Assembly (NCBI GenBank): GCA_013203845.1
Contig: JABMPE010000314.1
Location: 1 to 47,973, forward strand
DNA length: 47,973 nucleotides
Source of the DNA: Rhodopirellula sp.
Lineage (GTDB): Bacteria > Planctomycetota > Planctomycetia > Planctomycetales > Planctomycetaceae
Direction of reading: 5' to 3'
The notes beneath the pieces were generated by a model. The model was not told where the DNA came from and ran no database searches. It saw only the letters and a list, made by a program, of their open reading frames with translations. Below are positions 26,725 through 35,025 of this stretch, piece after piece. The stretch's first letter is position 1. Each line of letters begins with the position of its first letter. Made by a program: the position numbers and the translations under genes.

Positions 26725-27153
26725 TCAAAAGGCGGCGGCGATGGCCAGTGCCGGTTGAATTTCGGTGGGCGTCTTTGGAGTGCGGGGCTGCTGGTCTTTT
26801 AACTGTCGCTCTCTGAACGGTTGGCTCAGTACAGTCAGCTGCTGGCCAAGGACGCGGAGCCGTTCACGCTTCCCTCCGGTGTCGCGTTCCAGCCACTGAT
26901 CGAGTTGCAGTCGCCCCTCGACATGCACCGGAGTTCCTTTACGGACTCGAGCCTGAGCGAAGTCTGCCTGCTGGCCCATGACTCGAATTTCCACAAAGGT
27001 CGTCTCCTCTCGCCATTCGTTGGTGCGTCTCTCCTTCCAGCGGCGATTGATGGCGAGTCCGAATTCAGCGACCGGAGTCCCCTGCGCGGTGTATCGAACT
27101 TCGGGGTCACGAGTCGCGTTTCCAGCGATCACAACAAGATTCAGGCTATGCAT
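26725..27153 (-). CDS. ssb: Single-stranded DNA-binding protein, short tail
   Basis: A 142-residue OB-fold protein; ATG 27153 is chosen because the family starts here (HSLNLVVIAGN) and GGAACTC precedes it. Landmarks are NATRDPEVRYTAQGTPVAEFGLAINRRW, TTFVEIRVMGQQAD, and RKGTPVHVEGRLQLDQW, as in bacterial SSB, which coats single-stranded DNA in replication and repair. The C-terminus is basic and proline-rich and ends ALAIAAAF; the acidic DDDIPF-like tip that recruits partner proteins in housekeeping SSBs is missing. It may therefore be an accessory paralogue. It diverges from a WYL regulator 619 bases away and precedes a small unknown gene. Confidence 0.93.
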   Translation of the reverse strand: MHSLNLVVIAGNATRDPEVRYTAQGTPVAEFGLAINRRWKERRTNEWREETTFVEIRVMGQQADFAQARVRKGTPVHVEGRLQLDQWLERDTGGKRERLRVLGQQLTVLSQPFRERQLKDQQPRTPKTPTEIQPALAIAAAF

Positions 27154-27351
27154 GATTGAGTTCCATTCTTTGGATGGGAGTGAGATTTTCAGCAGTGGGT
27201 TGTGTGTGTTGCCGGTACATACCGGGAGCGCAGAAGTCCGTGATCGAACGTTGCGTTCAGGCAACGGTGAGCAGAGAACACTGGGGGCTCGTTGAGGCTC
27301 GACCACCAGATAACAGACCATCAGCCACTCAATGGCAGGGTCTGAGCCGGG

Positions 27352-27444
27352 TTACCGAACTGGCGGTGGCATCTCGACAACTTCGGCGAGTCGAAGTTCT
27401 CTCTGGACCGCGATGAAGTGCCAGCGAGCGTCAGTAGCAGCCAT
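27352..27444 (-). CDS. Possible 30-residue peptide upstream of ssb
   Basis: A short frame with ATG at 27444 preceded by AAAGGA nine bases upstream. It encodes a mixed helical peptide (ARWHFIAVQRELRLAEVVEM) and ends with TAA at 27352. Supported only by the ribosome-binding site and amino-acid composition; it may be a leader peptide or not translated at all. Confidence 0.22.
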   Translation of the reverse strand: MAATDARWHFIAVQRELRLAEVVEMPPPVR

Positions 27445-27604
27445 CAAGGCAGTCCTTTGCGATGAGAAAGTTGAGAATGAGAGTCGAGTCTGAACCTGCC
27501 GTTGCAACTCGACCTCGTCATGGGTTCGCTTCAAGTGGCGTGAGTCTATGATTCCTATCGACACTCACAAGATCGGTACGAACCGCAAATCCCCGCTTTT
27601 TCTC

Positions 27605-27632
27605 CAGGTGGGACAACTGTCTGTCCCACCTG
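27605..27632. promoter_or_regulatory. 11-bp inverted repeat upstream of WYL regulator
   Basis: CAGGTGGGACA at 27605-27615 and its exact complement at 27622-27632, six-base centre, 140 bases before the WYL gene. Such a site could be an operator for the regulator itself; an alternative is a terminator-like hairpin, but no T-run follows. Confidence 0.4.
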
Positions 27633-27771
27633 AAGTCAGACTGCTGATTCCCCTGCCCCAGCGTGGCTGGTTTGCCACCATCCAAGCCGTTCCTCAGACT
27701 CCACCGAAGGCTTCGCACAACGTTCGCGGAACCTCTCGGAAAGATTTCTCCCCAACGCCCTGGACGAAAAA

Positions 27772-28767
27772 ATGTCACTGTCTGAGTCGAAACTTCAGCC
27801 ACTCGCCCGACAGTGGCGCATCGTCAAACTGCTGTCCGGCCTGCAGGGCCTCTCTCTGGACGAGCTTGCCGCGGAACTCGGCGTTTCGATCAAGAGCATC
27901 CGCCGCGACCTGAACGAACTGCGGGAGGCAGACATTCCATTCGCCGAGTCCACTGGCCCTCACGGCAAGAAAACCTGGCGTCTGGACATGAGTCGCAGCG
28001 TTCCGACGACTTTCAACTTTGACGAAATCGCCGCGCTCTACTTCGGTCGTTTGTTCTTCGAGCGGCTGGCGGGAACGTCGCTGTGGGCGTCGGCGAATTC
28101 GGCATTTCAGAAGATCGAGCAGTCGCTGGGTAAAGCCGGTTTGACGTACCTCGATCAGCTCACGCCGCTGTTTCATCAGACAGCAGTTGGCATTACGGAC
28201 TACTCGTCGCGAGCCGACAAGATCGATGTGATGCGTACCGCGTGCGAAGACCTGCGAGTCGTCACGGCGGAATACGAATCGGTCGGTGCGGGAAAACCAC
28301 GGCCTTACACGCTGCGTCCCATCGGAATCACTGAGCACGAAGGTTCGCTGTACGTGGCGGTGTCGTCACCAGACTGGGACGGCGTTCGCAATTTCAAAGT
28401 GGACCGCTTTCACAACGTCGAACTTCAGGACGAACATTTCGAACGGCCGACTGGCTTCGACCTGAAGAGCCACTTCGCGTACAGCTTCGGCATCTACCAT
28501 CAGGATGGTGATCCGTTTCGTGTGCGAGTTCGGTTCGCTCCGGAAGCCGCCCGGTACGTTTCCGAGAAAGTCTGGCACGTCAGTCAGACGCTCGAACAAC
28601 AGGACGACGGCAGCGTCATTCTGAACGTCGAACTTTCGAGCACCCGCTCGTTCATGAGCTGGGTTCTGGGATTCCGCTCGGCGGCGACGGTGCTGGAACC
28701 GGCGGCGTTCGTCGAAGAAATGCGGAACGAAATCGCCGCGATGAGTGAGAATTACACGGCAGACTGA
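27772..28767 (+). CDS. HTH-WYL domain transcriptional regulator
   Basis: A 331-residue DNA-binding protein. Residues about 10-65 form a winged helix-turn-helix of DeoR type (RIVKLLSGLQGLSLDELAAELGVS, IKSIRRDLNEL). A WYL domain follows at about 160-240 (GKPRPYTLRPIGITEHEGSLYVAVSS, then FKVDRFHNVELQ), and a WCX-type C-terminal extension (about 250-325). WYL domains bind nucleic acids or nucleotide-like ligands; PafBC and DriD respond to single-stranded DNA. Divergence from an ssb gene makes a DNA-damage role an attractive inference. The gene is monocistronic in appearance; a palindromic repeat follows its stop. Confidence 0.9.
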   Translation: MSLSESKLQPLARQWRIVKLLSGLQGLSLDELAAELGVSIKSIRRDLNELREADIPFAESTGPHGKKTWRLDMSRSVPTTFNFDEIAALYFGRLFFERLAGTSLWASANSAFQKIEQSLGKAGLTYLDQLTPLFHQTAVGITDYSSRADKIDVMRTACEDLRVVTAEYESVGAGKPRPYTLRPIGITEHEGSLYVAVSSPDWDGVRNFKVDRFHNVELQDEHFERPTGFDLKSHFAYSFGIYHQDGDPFRVRVRFAPEAARYVSEKVWHVSQTLEQQDDGSVILNVELSSTRSFMSWVLGFRSAATVLEPAAFVEEMRNEIAAMSENYTAD

Positions 28768-28791
28768 GAGACATTTCACTTTTGAATCTGC

Positions 28792-28873
28792 CATGCCCGC
28801 GAAGGCGAGTCTCCAGCACCATGGATACTTGCGGTTTGGTTCTTCACTGGATCCCCGTCTGCGCAGGAATGAC
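28792..28873. repeat. Dispersed palindromic repeat, copy B
   Basis: Arms at about 28792-28816 and 28847-28873; the right arm (CTGGATCCCCGTCTGCGCAGGAATGAC) matches the complement of the left arm of copy A (26597-26621) at nearly all positions. Copies A and B therefore lie in opposite orientation and flank the ssb/WYL block. The rest of 28768-29005 shows nothing else. Confidence 0.65.
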
Positions 28874-29005
28874 GATCTGGATAAGTTCGCCGATTGTCAG
28901 CGTATTCCCTGCCGATGTCGTCTTCGATACGATTCTGGACAATCGTGTTCGAACTGAAAGACCGTCGCTGCCCCTTATCAAGAATATTCAAAGCACCCGC
29001 TCATC

Positions 29006-30439
29006 ATGCTTCGATTCGCTGTCAGAAATCTCCTGAGCCGCCCGGTTCGGTCGCTGTTGTCCCTGCTCGGGCTAACGGTGGCGATCGTCGGGATGGTCGG
29101 ATTGTTTTCGGTGGCCGAAGGAATTGACGCGACGGTCGACGACACCTTCGGGCAGATACCTGGCATTCTGGTCATGCAGAAAGGCGCTCCGATCCCCCTG
29201 TTTTCGCGCATTCCGAAAGCGTGGACGTCCGAGATCGAAAAGCTCCCTGGCGTCAACGTCGTCAGTGCAGAGATCTGGGTGCGTGCGAACGTGATCAATG
29301 GCAAGAACATCGTCAGCCCGCCGAGGTTTCTGTTTGGCGCGGACATTCCCGCCCACCAGAAACTCAAACACAGCGTTTACGGGAAGGCCATCATCCAGGG
29401 CCGCTATCTTGATGAGTCGGACAAAGGACTCCCTCGAACTGTCATCAGCAGACAGATCGCCGAAGAGTTCAAGGTCGGCATCGGAGACAACCTCACGGTC
29501 AACGGTGCCGACTTCGAAGTGATCGGCATTTACTACTGCGGGTCGCTGCTGCTTGACGTCGCGATCATTGTTGAACAACCGATCGTGCGGCAGATGTCAT
29601 TGTTCGATCCCGGTGTCGTGTGCTCGTTTTATGTGGAGCCAACCGGCGAGATCCCCAACGAGAAACTCGTGGAGTGGATGCAGGACATGTTTCGCGGCAG
29701 AGACGTCGCCGCGTGGCAGCCTTCGTCGCTGCTGTTCGGTGGCGGGCTTTCTTCTGGCAAGTCGAGTAAATCGACCGGGGTCACATCCGGTAACCCGCTG
29801 ATCGATCTCGTCCGATCCGCCGATCGCGCGATCAAAGATTTCGGCCAGCCTGAATCCGATGAGCCCCCTTCTTCGAAAGGCAAACCGACGACCGACAACG
29901 AACCGTCTGTGATCCCGATGGTAGATAAAGGCTCGGTGACAACTGACGTTGAAAGAGAAACTGGCGACGACGAGAACGAAGAACTCGATCCGCTCGAAAT
30001 TCGATCGGCCGCCGACTGGGCTGAGCGCTTCGACGAGTTCACTTCGGACCTCGACATCTTCCTCACCATCATGACGAGTATCGGTTTAACAATCGCTGTC
30101 CTGAGTATCATCAACACAATGCTGATGAGTGTTTCGGAACGCATTATTGAATTCGGCATTCTGAAGGCGAATGGCTGGTCGCGATCCGACGTCATGAAGC
30201 TGATCACTTACGAAAGCGCGGTACTCGGCCTGGCCGGAGGGCTCTGCGGTTCGTCTTTCGGCTGGCTGCTGACTCAGATCATCAACTGGAAATGGCCCGA
30301 GCACATTCGACTACTGGCCAGCCCCGAGTTGCTCACATTCAGCGTGGTCTTCGCCACCATTCTGGGAATCTTCGGCGGACTCTATCCCGCTCTCTGGGCA
30401 ACCCGCATGATGCCGATGGATGCGATCCGCCGTGGGTAG
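29006..30439 (+). CDS. MacB/FtsX-type ABC transporter permease
   Basis: A 477-residue inner-membrane protein with the MacB topology: one N-terminal helix (about 17-38, LLSLLGLTVAIVGMVGLFSV), a long periplasmic MacB_PCD-like domain (about 45-340), and three C-terminal helices (about 350-470) carrying the FtsX motif INTMLMSVSERIIEFGILKANG. The periplasmic part ends with an unusual acidic, Pro/Ser/Lys-rich insert (about 255-330, PESDEPPSSKGKP, DDENEELDPLE). Such permeases move lipoproteins, peptides or lipids across the envelope together with a MacB/LolD ATPase. No ATPase gene is in the window. The downstream dusB gene is 177 bases away and probably independent. Confidence 0.9.
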   Translation: MLRFAVRNLLSRPVRSLLSLLGLTVAIVGMVGLFSVAEGIDATVDDTFGQIPGILVMQKGAPIPLFSRIPKAWTSEIEKLPGVNVVSAEIWVRANVINGKNIVSPPRFLFGADIPAHQKLKHSVYGKAIIQGRYLDESDKGLPRTVISRQIAEEFKVGIGDNLTVNGADFEVIGIYYCGSLLLDVAIIVEQPIVRQMSLFDPGVVCSFYVEPTGEIPNEKLVEWMQDMFRGRDVAAWQPSSLLFGGGLSSGKSSKSTGVTSGNPLIDLVRSADRAIKDFGQPESDEPPSSKGKPTTDNEPSVIPMVDKGSVTTDVERETGDDENEELDPLEIRSAADWAERFDEFTSDLDIFLTIMTSIGLTIAVLSIINTMLMSVSERIIEFGILKANGWSRSDVMKLITYESAVLGLAGGLCGSSFGWLLTQIINWKWPEHIRLLASPELLTFSVVFATILGIFGGLYPALWATRMMPMDAIRRG

Positions 30440-30616
30440 CCTCGCGACAGGAAAATGGAACGCAGCGGGCAAAGGACTCGTGGAGAACAGGAACGCCCTC
30501 TTTTAACTCTGCGTTTCTCACCTCTCCGACCTCTGCCCTCTCTGCTCTCTGCGTTCATTTTTTTTGTTTTCGATTGTACTTCTCGATTTGTACTTCACGA
30601 TTGCTCTCCCGAATCC

Positions 30617-31702
30617 ATGCCGCAGTTCTCTCATCCACAACCTGAATTTCCGCCGCCGATTTCGTACGGGGCATTGAAGCTGACGTCGAGGTATCACCTT
30701 TCTCCGCTGGCCGGGTACACGAATCTTTCGTTCCGGCGAATCGTCCGACAGATTGGCGGCATCGGTCTGGCGACGACTGATCTCATCAGCGCTGACGCCA
30801 TCGTTCATGAGAATGTTAAAACGCTGAAGTTGATCGAAACGCACCCGGAAGATCGACCGTTCGCGGTTCAGATTTTCGGACGTGATGCGAAGATGATGGT
30901 TGATGCCGCCCAGGTGCTGGAAGCTCGTGGCGTCGACTCGATCGATATCAACATGGGCTGCCCGGTCGCAAAGATTGCCGGAGGCGGTTCCGGCGCGGGG
31001 ATGATGTGCAACACTGACGGGACGACGTCGCTGGTGCAGAAAATTGTTGAGGCCGTGAAAATCCCCATCAGCGTCAAGATGCGGCTCGGGTGGGACAGTA
31101 CCCAGCTGACGGCTCCGACGTTTGCTCGCGAGTTTGAAAAAATCGGTGTCGTGGCAATCGCCATTCACGGACGAACTCGCGAACAGGGCTTCAGCGGCAC
31201 CGTCGACCTGAGCGGCATTCGGAAAGTCGCCGAAGCCACCGAGTTGATTCCTGTCATCGGAAACGGCGATGTGCGGACCGTCGCCGACGCCGCTCGCATG
31301 TTGAGCGAAACCGGTTGCGACGGAGTTTCGATCGGTCGCGGCGCGCTGGCGAATCCCTGGATCTTTCGCCAGTTGAGCCAATGGGAAGCCACCGGCGAGT
31401 GGTCGCCGCCGGGAAGCTTCAACGATCGGCTGGAACTGTTACTGCGGCAGTTTTCCTACATGCAGGAACAGTGGGGACCGGACGGAGCGATTGTGCGATT
31501 TCGCAAAATGAGCCACTGGTATCTGAAATCAATGCGGGTACGGCCTGCGCTGCGACATCATTTCCAGCAGGCAAAAACGGTCGAAGAATTCAACGCGGCA
31601 CTGGCAACCATCGTCGAGGCTGGACCGGTTGGCGGAAATCGAACAGGATTGCTGCCCGACATGCACATCCCCGTTCCGTCCGGCCCGGTCGAACGCTGGT
31701 AA
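30617..31702 (+). CDS. dusB: tRNA-dihydrouridine synthase
   Basis: A 361-residue FMN enzyme of the Dus family; ATG 30617 is used because the family fold begins just after it (LTSRYHLSPLAGYTNLSFR) and the upstream in-frame extension is low-complexity. Visible landmarks are INMGCPVAKIAGGGSGAGMM with catalytic Cys115, SVKMRLGWD, AIHGRTREQGFSG, IGNGDV and GVSIGRGALANPW. It reduces uridine in the tRNA D-loop. The bacterial DusB assignment follows from length and from the NMGCPV/K-I-GG block. Unusual: the 150-base leader is pyrimidine-rich. Downstream, a short direct repeat lies before the phosphoesterase gene. Confidence 0.92.
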   Translation: MPQFSHPQPEFPPPISYGALKLTSRYHLSPLAGYTNLSFRRIVRQIGGIGLATTDLISADAIVHENVKTLKLIETHPEDRPFAVQIFGRDAKMMVDAAQVLEARGVDSIDINMGCPVAKIAGGGSGAGMMCNTDGTTSLVQKIVEAVKIPISVKMRLGWDSTQLTAPTFAREFEKIGVVAIAIHGRTREQGFSGTVDLSGIRKVAEATELIPVIGNGDVRTVADAARMLSETGCDGVSIGRGALANPWIFRQLSQWEATGEWSPPGSFNDRLELLLRQFSYMQEQWGPDGAIVRFRKMSHWYLKSMRVRPALRHHFQQAKTVEEFNAALATIVEAGPVGGNRTGLLPDMHIPVPSGPVERW

Positions 31703-31709
31703 GAACACA

Positions 31710-31737
31710 GAACATTCAACATCGAACATTCAACACA
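31710..31737. repeat. Two tandem 14-base repeats
   Basis: GAACATTCAACATC at 31710-31723 is followed directly by GAACATTCAACACA at 31724-31737, with 12 of 14 matches. They lie in the 60-base gap between dusB and the phosphoesterase gene and resemble simple GAACATTCAACA-type repeats. Confidence 0.6.
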
Positions 31738-31762
31738 GAACGTGGAAGCAGGAAACTTCGCC

Positions 31763-33343
31763 ATGCGACAAACGCTCATTTGCCTGGTAACGGCAGCGAC
31801 GATCACTTCAGCAGCCTTTGTGGCCGTTTCAACATCTCGTGACGCTGCCGACGGACTGACGCCCGCTCGCGGAGTTGTCTTTCACGATGCCAACGGCAAC
31901 GGAAGTATGGACACAGGTGAGAAAGGGCTGGCCGACGTTCGAGTTTCTAACGGAGTCGCCATCGTCAAAACGGATGCCGACGGTCGATACGAAATCGGCG
32001 TTGACGATGACACGATTATTTTCGTGATTAAACCAACCGGCTGGCGAACACCGATCAGTGAAAATCAGATCCCACGGTTTTACTACATCCACAAGCCCAA
32101 GGGGTCGCCGCCGCTGAAGTATCAGGGAGTTGCTCCAACCGGAGACTTGCCGGCGTCAATCGACTTTGCGATGTATCCTCAGAAAGAACCGGAGCAGTTC
32201 AAGGCGATTCTGTTTGGTGATCCTCAGCCACGAAATCAGAAAGAGATTGACTACATCGCTCATGATGTCATCGAAGAACTGGTCGGGACCGACGCGTCGT
32301 TCGGCGTCACACTGGGTGACATTCTGTTTGATGATCTGTCACTTTTTGAAGCGCAGGCTCGATCGATCGCGCTGCTGGGAATTCCCTGGTACAACGTCAT
32401 CGGAAATCACGACATCAATTACGACGCCCCTAACGATTCCATCAGCGACGAAACGTTCGAGCGGCATTTCGGCCCGGCGTATTACTCGTTCGATCACGGC
32501 CCGGTGCATTTCATCGTGCTGGACGATATCGAATGGCACGTCGCTGAAGGTAAGTCGAAAGGCAGTTACCGCGGCGGGTTTGGCGCGAAGCAGATTGAAT
32601 TCGTCAAAAAAGACCTTTCGCTCATCCCTGACGATCAGCTCGTCGTGCTGCTGATGCACATTCCGCTGGACGAAGTTCACGATAGACATGGCCTGTACCG
32701 GCTGATCGAGCAGCGACCGTTCTGCATGTCCGTTTCCGGGCACACTCACTACCACCAGCATCGGATGATTACTCGCGAAGATGGCTGGATGGGGCCGGAA
32801 CCGCATCATCACATTGTCAACGTCACGGTCAGTGGAAGCTGGTGGTCGGGCACTCCGGACGAACGAGGCATTCCGCATACGATCTGCAAAGACGGAACGC
32901 CGAACGGCTACTCGATCATTTCTTTCGACGGAGCTGCATACCGGCTCGACTACAAGGCCGCCGGACGGCCCGCTGACTACCAGATGCAGCTGGACGCTCC
33001 GGAAGTCGTGGCGGCGGTCGACGTCGCTGCTTCCGTCGTGACGGCCAACGTGTTTAACGGAACGCAGAAGTCCGTCATTGAGATGCGAGTTGGCTCGGGT
33101 GACTGGATAAAAATGTCGACCACTTCGCGACCGGATCCAACATACCTGCGTGTATACGACTTTGAGCAGTCCGTGACTGAAAAGCCGTGGCTGAAACTGC
33201 CGGCACCGGGTAACTCGTCGCATCTCTGGGAAGCGACTTTGCCGGCAGGTCTCGCGCCGGGCAGTCATCTGGTCGAAGTTCGAGCAACCAACGTGTCCGG
33301 TAAGACCTATACCGGACGAAGAATCGTTCGAGTCACGAAGTAA
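31763..33343 (+). CDS. Secreted calcineurin-like metallophosphoesterase
   Basis: A 526-residue exported protein from ATG 31763 (GGAAGCAGGAAA upstream); a GTG seven codons earlier is possible. A signal peptide is followed by a SdrD-B-like beta domain (FHDANGNGSMDTGEKG, about 40-110), corresponding to the MetallophosN module. The catalytic domain (about 140-370) has GDPQ, GDILFDD, GNHD, LLMHIPLD and SGHTHYHQ, the metal ligands of calcineurin-type phosphoesterases; DxQ replaces the first DxH. A MetallophosC-like beta domain ends the protein. The substrate is unknown, probably a phosphodiester outside the cytoplasm. The stop overlaps the next start (TAATG), so translation is coupled to the SGNH gene. 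Confidence 0.9.
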   Translation: MRQTLICLVTAATITSAAFVAVSTSRDAADGLTPARGVVFHDANGNGSMDTGEKGLADVRVSNGVAIVKTDADGRYEIGVDDDTIIFVIKPTGWRTPISENQIPRFYYIHKPKGSPPLKYQGVAPTGDLPASIDFAMYPQKEPEQFKAILFGDPQPRNQKEIDYIAHDVIEELVGTDASFGVTLGDILFDDLSLFEAQARSIALLGIPWYNVIGNHDINYDAPNDSISDETFERHFGPAYYSFDHGPVHFIVLDDIEWHVAEGKSKGSYRGGFGAKQIEFVKKDLSLIPDDQLVVLLMHIPLDEVHDRHGLYRLIEQRPFCMSVSGHTHYHQHRMITREDGWMGPEPHHHIVNVTVSGSWWSGTPDERGIPHTICKDGTPNGYSIISFDGAAYRLDYKAAGRPADYQMQLDAPEVVAAVDVAASVVTANVFNGTQKSVIEMRVGSGDWIKMSTTSRPDPTYLRVYDFEQSVTEKPWLKLPAPGNSSHLWEATLPAGLAPGSHLVEVRATNVSGKTYTGRRIVRVTK

Positions 33344-34896
33344 TGGCCGCGCCGGACAGTTTCGACGAGCCGGCAACTGTCTCACAGCACCGGCATCGAC
33401 CGCAGAGTCCTCGACGTCTGTGGTTGCTGCGCGGGCTGTCGATCCTGTGCGGACTGTCATTTTTCGTCGTTGTCGAAGTGACCTGCAGCGTGCTGGACGT
33501 CGGCGATGAATTGCTGGATGACGATCCTTTTGTCGGATTCAACAGGCTGCAGCCACTGTTTGAACTCGATGAGTCAAGCGAGCGTTTTGTCATCGCCAGG
33601 TCGCAGCGGAAATACTTCGTTCACGATGAGTTTCCAGCAATCAAACGTGCCGGCACTCGACGAATCTTCTGCCTGGGCGGGTCGACGGTCCAGGGAAGAC
33701 CCTTCTCCAGAGAGACATCGTTCACGACCTGGCTGCAACTGGCGCTGGAGCAGGCGCAGCCGGAACTGAACTGGGAAGTCATTAACTGCGGCGGCATTTC
33801 GTACGCCAGCTATCGACTCACGCCGATTCTCCAGGAGTGTCTGAACGACGAACCGGACGCGTTCATTCTCTGCACCGGGCACAACGAGTTTCTGGAAGAC
33901 CGTTCTTACAGCAACGTGCGCGAAGTCCCTTCGACACTTACCGTCCCGTTTTACAGCCTGTCGCGGTTTCGAAGTTTTCGCGTCTTTCGGCACCTGTTGA
34001 TCGGCACGTCGACTCTCAGTGAGTCTGACGATCATCGCGATGTGATCGGCCCGGAGGTCGACGCGTTTCTCGACTACCGGAACGGGATCGAAGCTTACCA
34101 CCGCGACGATGGCTGGCGTCAAGGAGTCATCGCGCACTTCGAAAGCAATCTGGAACGGATGGTTCACCTGGCTCAGGCTGCCAACGTGCCGATCATTCTG
34201 GTTCGACCGCCATCAAATCTCGCGGACAGTCCACCGTTCAAATCGGAGCATCGATCGGGCATGACGCCCGAAGAACTGTCAGCGTGGCAGGCCGCAATTC
34301 AAACGGCACGCAGCAGCCTGAAAACGTTTCCAGCCGCCGCCGTCGAATCGCTGAAAGAGGCCCTCTCGATTGATGACTCCTTCGCAGAAACGCACTTCGA
34401 GCTGGGTCGACTGCTGGAGCTGCTCGGGGATTTCGACGCAGCGCGTCAGGAGTTTCTGCTCGCGAGAGAGCACGACATCTGTCCTCTGAGAATTCTCGCT
34501 CCGATGGAGCTGGCCATGACGCGAGTTGCCGATCGGAATCATGTTCCGCTACTCGACGCTCACAGACTGCTTGAAGAGCAGACGCGACACGGAATTCTCG
34601 ACGGCTCGATGCTCGTTGATCATGTTCATCCTTCGTTCGCAGGTCATCAGTCAATTGCAATCGCTCTGGTGGAACAGCTTCGCCAGACTTCGCTGGTCAG
34701 CCCGCAAGGCGACTGGCAGCCTCAGGCGAGAGCGGCCTTTGACCGTCATTTCGAACAGCTTCCGGATATCTACTTCGCGAAGGGCGAACAGAATCTGTCA
34801 AACTTACGATACTGGACTCAGGGCATGGCTGATGGCCCGCCGGTCGAATCTCGACCTCAGCAACGAGCGATGTCGGGCAACCAGCAGGATCCGTGA
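33343..34896 (+). CDS. SGNH/GDSL-like hydrolase with TPR-like insert, membrane-anchored
   Basis: A 517-residue protein overlapping the phosphoesterase stop by one base. A single N-terminal membrane segment (about 31-50, RGLSILCGLSFFVVVEV) anchors it. The hydrolase fold has block I FCLGGSTVQG (nucleophile Ser in GGST), block III as GHNEF, and a catalytic DHVHPSF with Asp-x-x-His. Between block III and the final motif sits a helical insert with two TPR-like repeats (about 325-385, SIDDSFAETHFELGRLLELLG, DFDAARQEFLLA). Likely function is esterase or acyl-hydrolase on the outer face of the membrane. Translation is coupled to the phosphoesterase, so the two may act on one substrate class. Confidence 0.84.
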   Translation: MAAPDSFDEPATVSQHRHRPQSPRRLWLLRGLSILCGLSFFVVVEVTCSVLDVGDELLDDDPFVGFNRLQPLFELDESSERFVIARSQRKYFVHDEFPAIKRAGTRRIFCLGGSTVQGRPFSRETSFTTWLQLALEQAQPELNWEVINCGGISYASYRLTPILQECLNDEPDAFILCTGHNEFLEDRSYSNVREVPSTLTVPFYSLSRFRSFRVFRHLLIGTSTLSESDDHRDVIGPEVDAFLDYRNGIEAYHRDDGWRQGVIAHFESNLERMVHLAQAANVPIILVRPPSNLADSPPFKSEHRSGMTPEELSAWQAAIQTARSSLKTFPAAAVESLKEALSIDDSFAETHFELGRLLELLGDFDAARQEFLLAREHDICPLRILAPMELAMTRVADRNHVPLLDAHRLLEEQTRHGILDGSMLVDHVHPSFAGHQSIAIALVEQLRQTSLVSPQGDWQPQARAAFDRHFEQLPDIYFAKGEQNLSNLRYWTQGMADGPPVESRPQQRAMSGNQQDP

Positions 34897-35025
34897 CGCT
34901 CGGTCGCGTCGTCGATGGTCAGGTCCGAGTCGGCTGCGGATGATATTCTCCGGCAAGTCTGTCAGGATGCGTGGCTTCAATCTGTCGATTTCCAATGCCT
35001 TCTCCACAAACCGGAGACTTCTGCG

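Larger units (their letters stand above)
27154..27771. other. Divergent ssb / WYL regulator intergenic region
   Basis: About 620 bases between two divergent genes. It holds an 11-base-pair inverted repeat at 27605-27632 and one possible tiny gene at 27352-27444 on the minus strand. No other protein-like frame was found. Confidence 0.5.

Noticed and set aside
27518-27802. Minus-strand frame of 94 codons before the WYL gene
   Set aside because: It runs across the WYL start and has no motif or ribosome-binding site.
30455-30616. 54-residue N-terminal extension of DusB from 30455
   Set aside because: It is made of low-complexity pyrimidine-rich codons and the family fold begins after ATG 30617.
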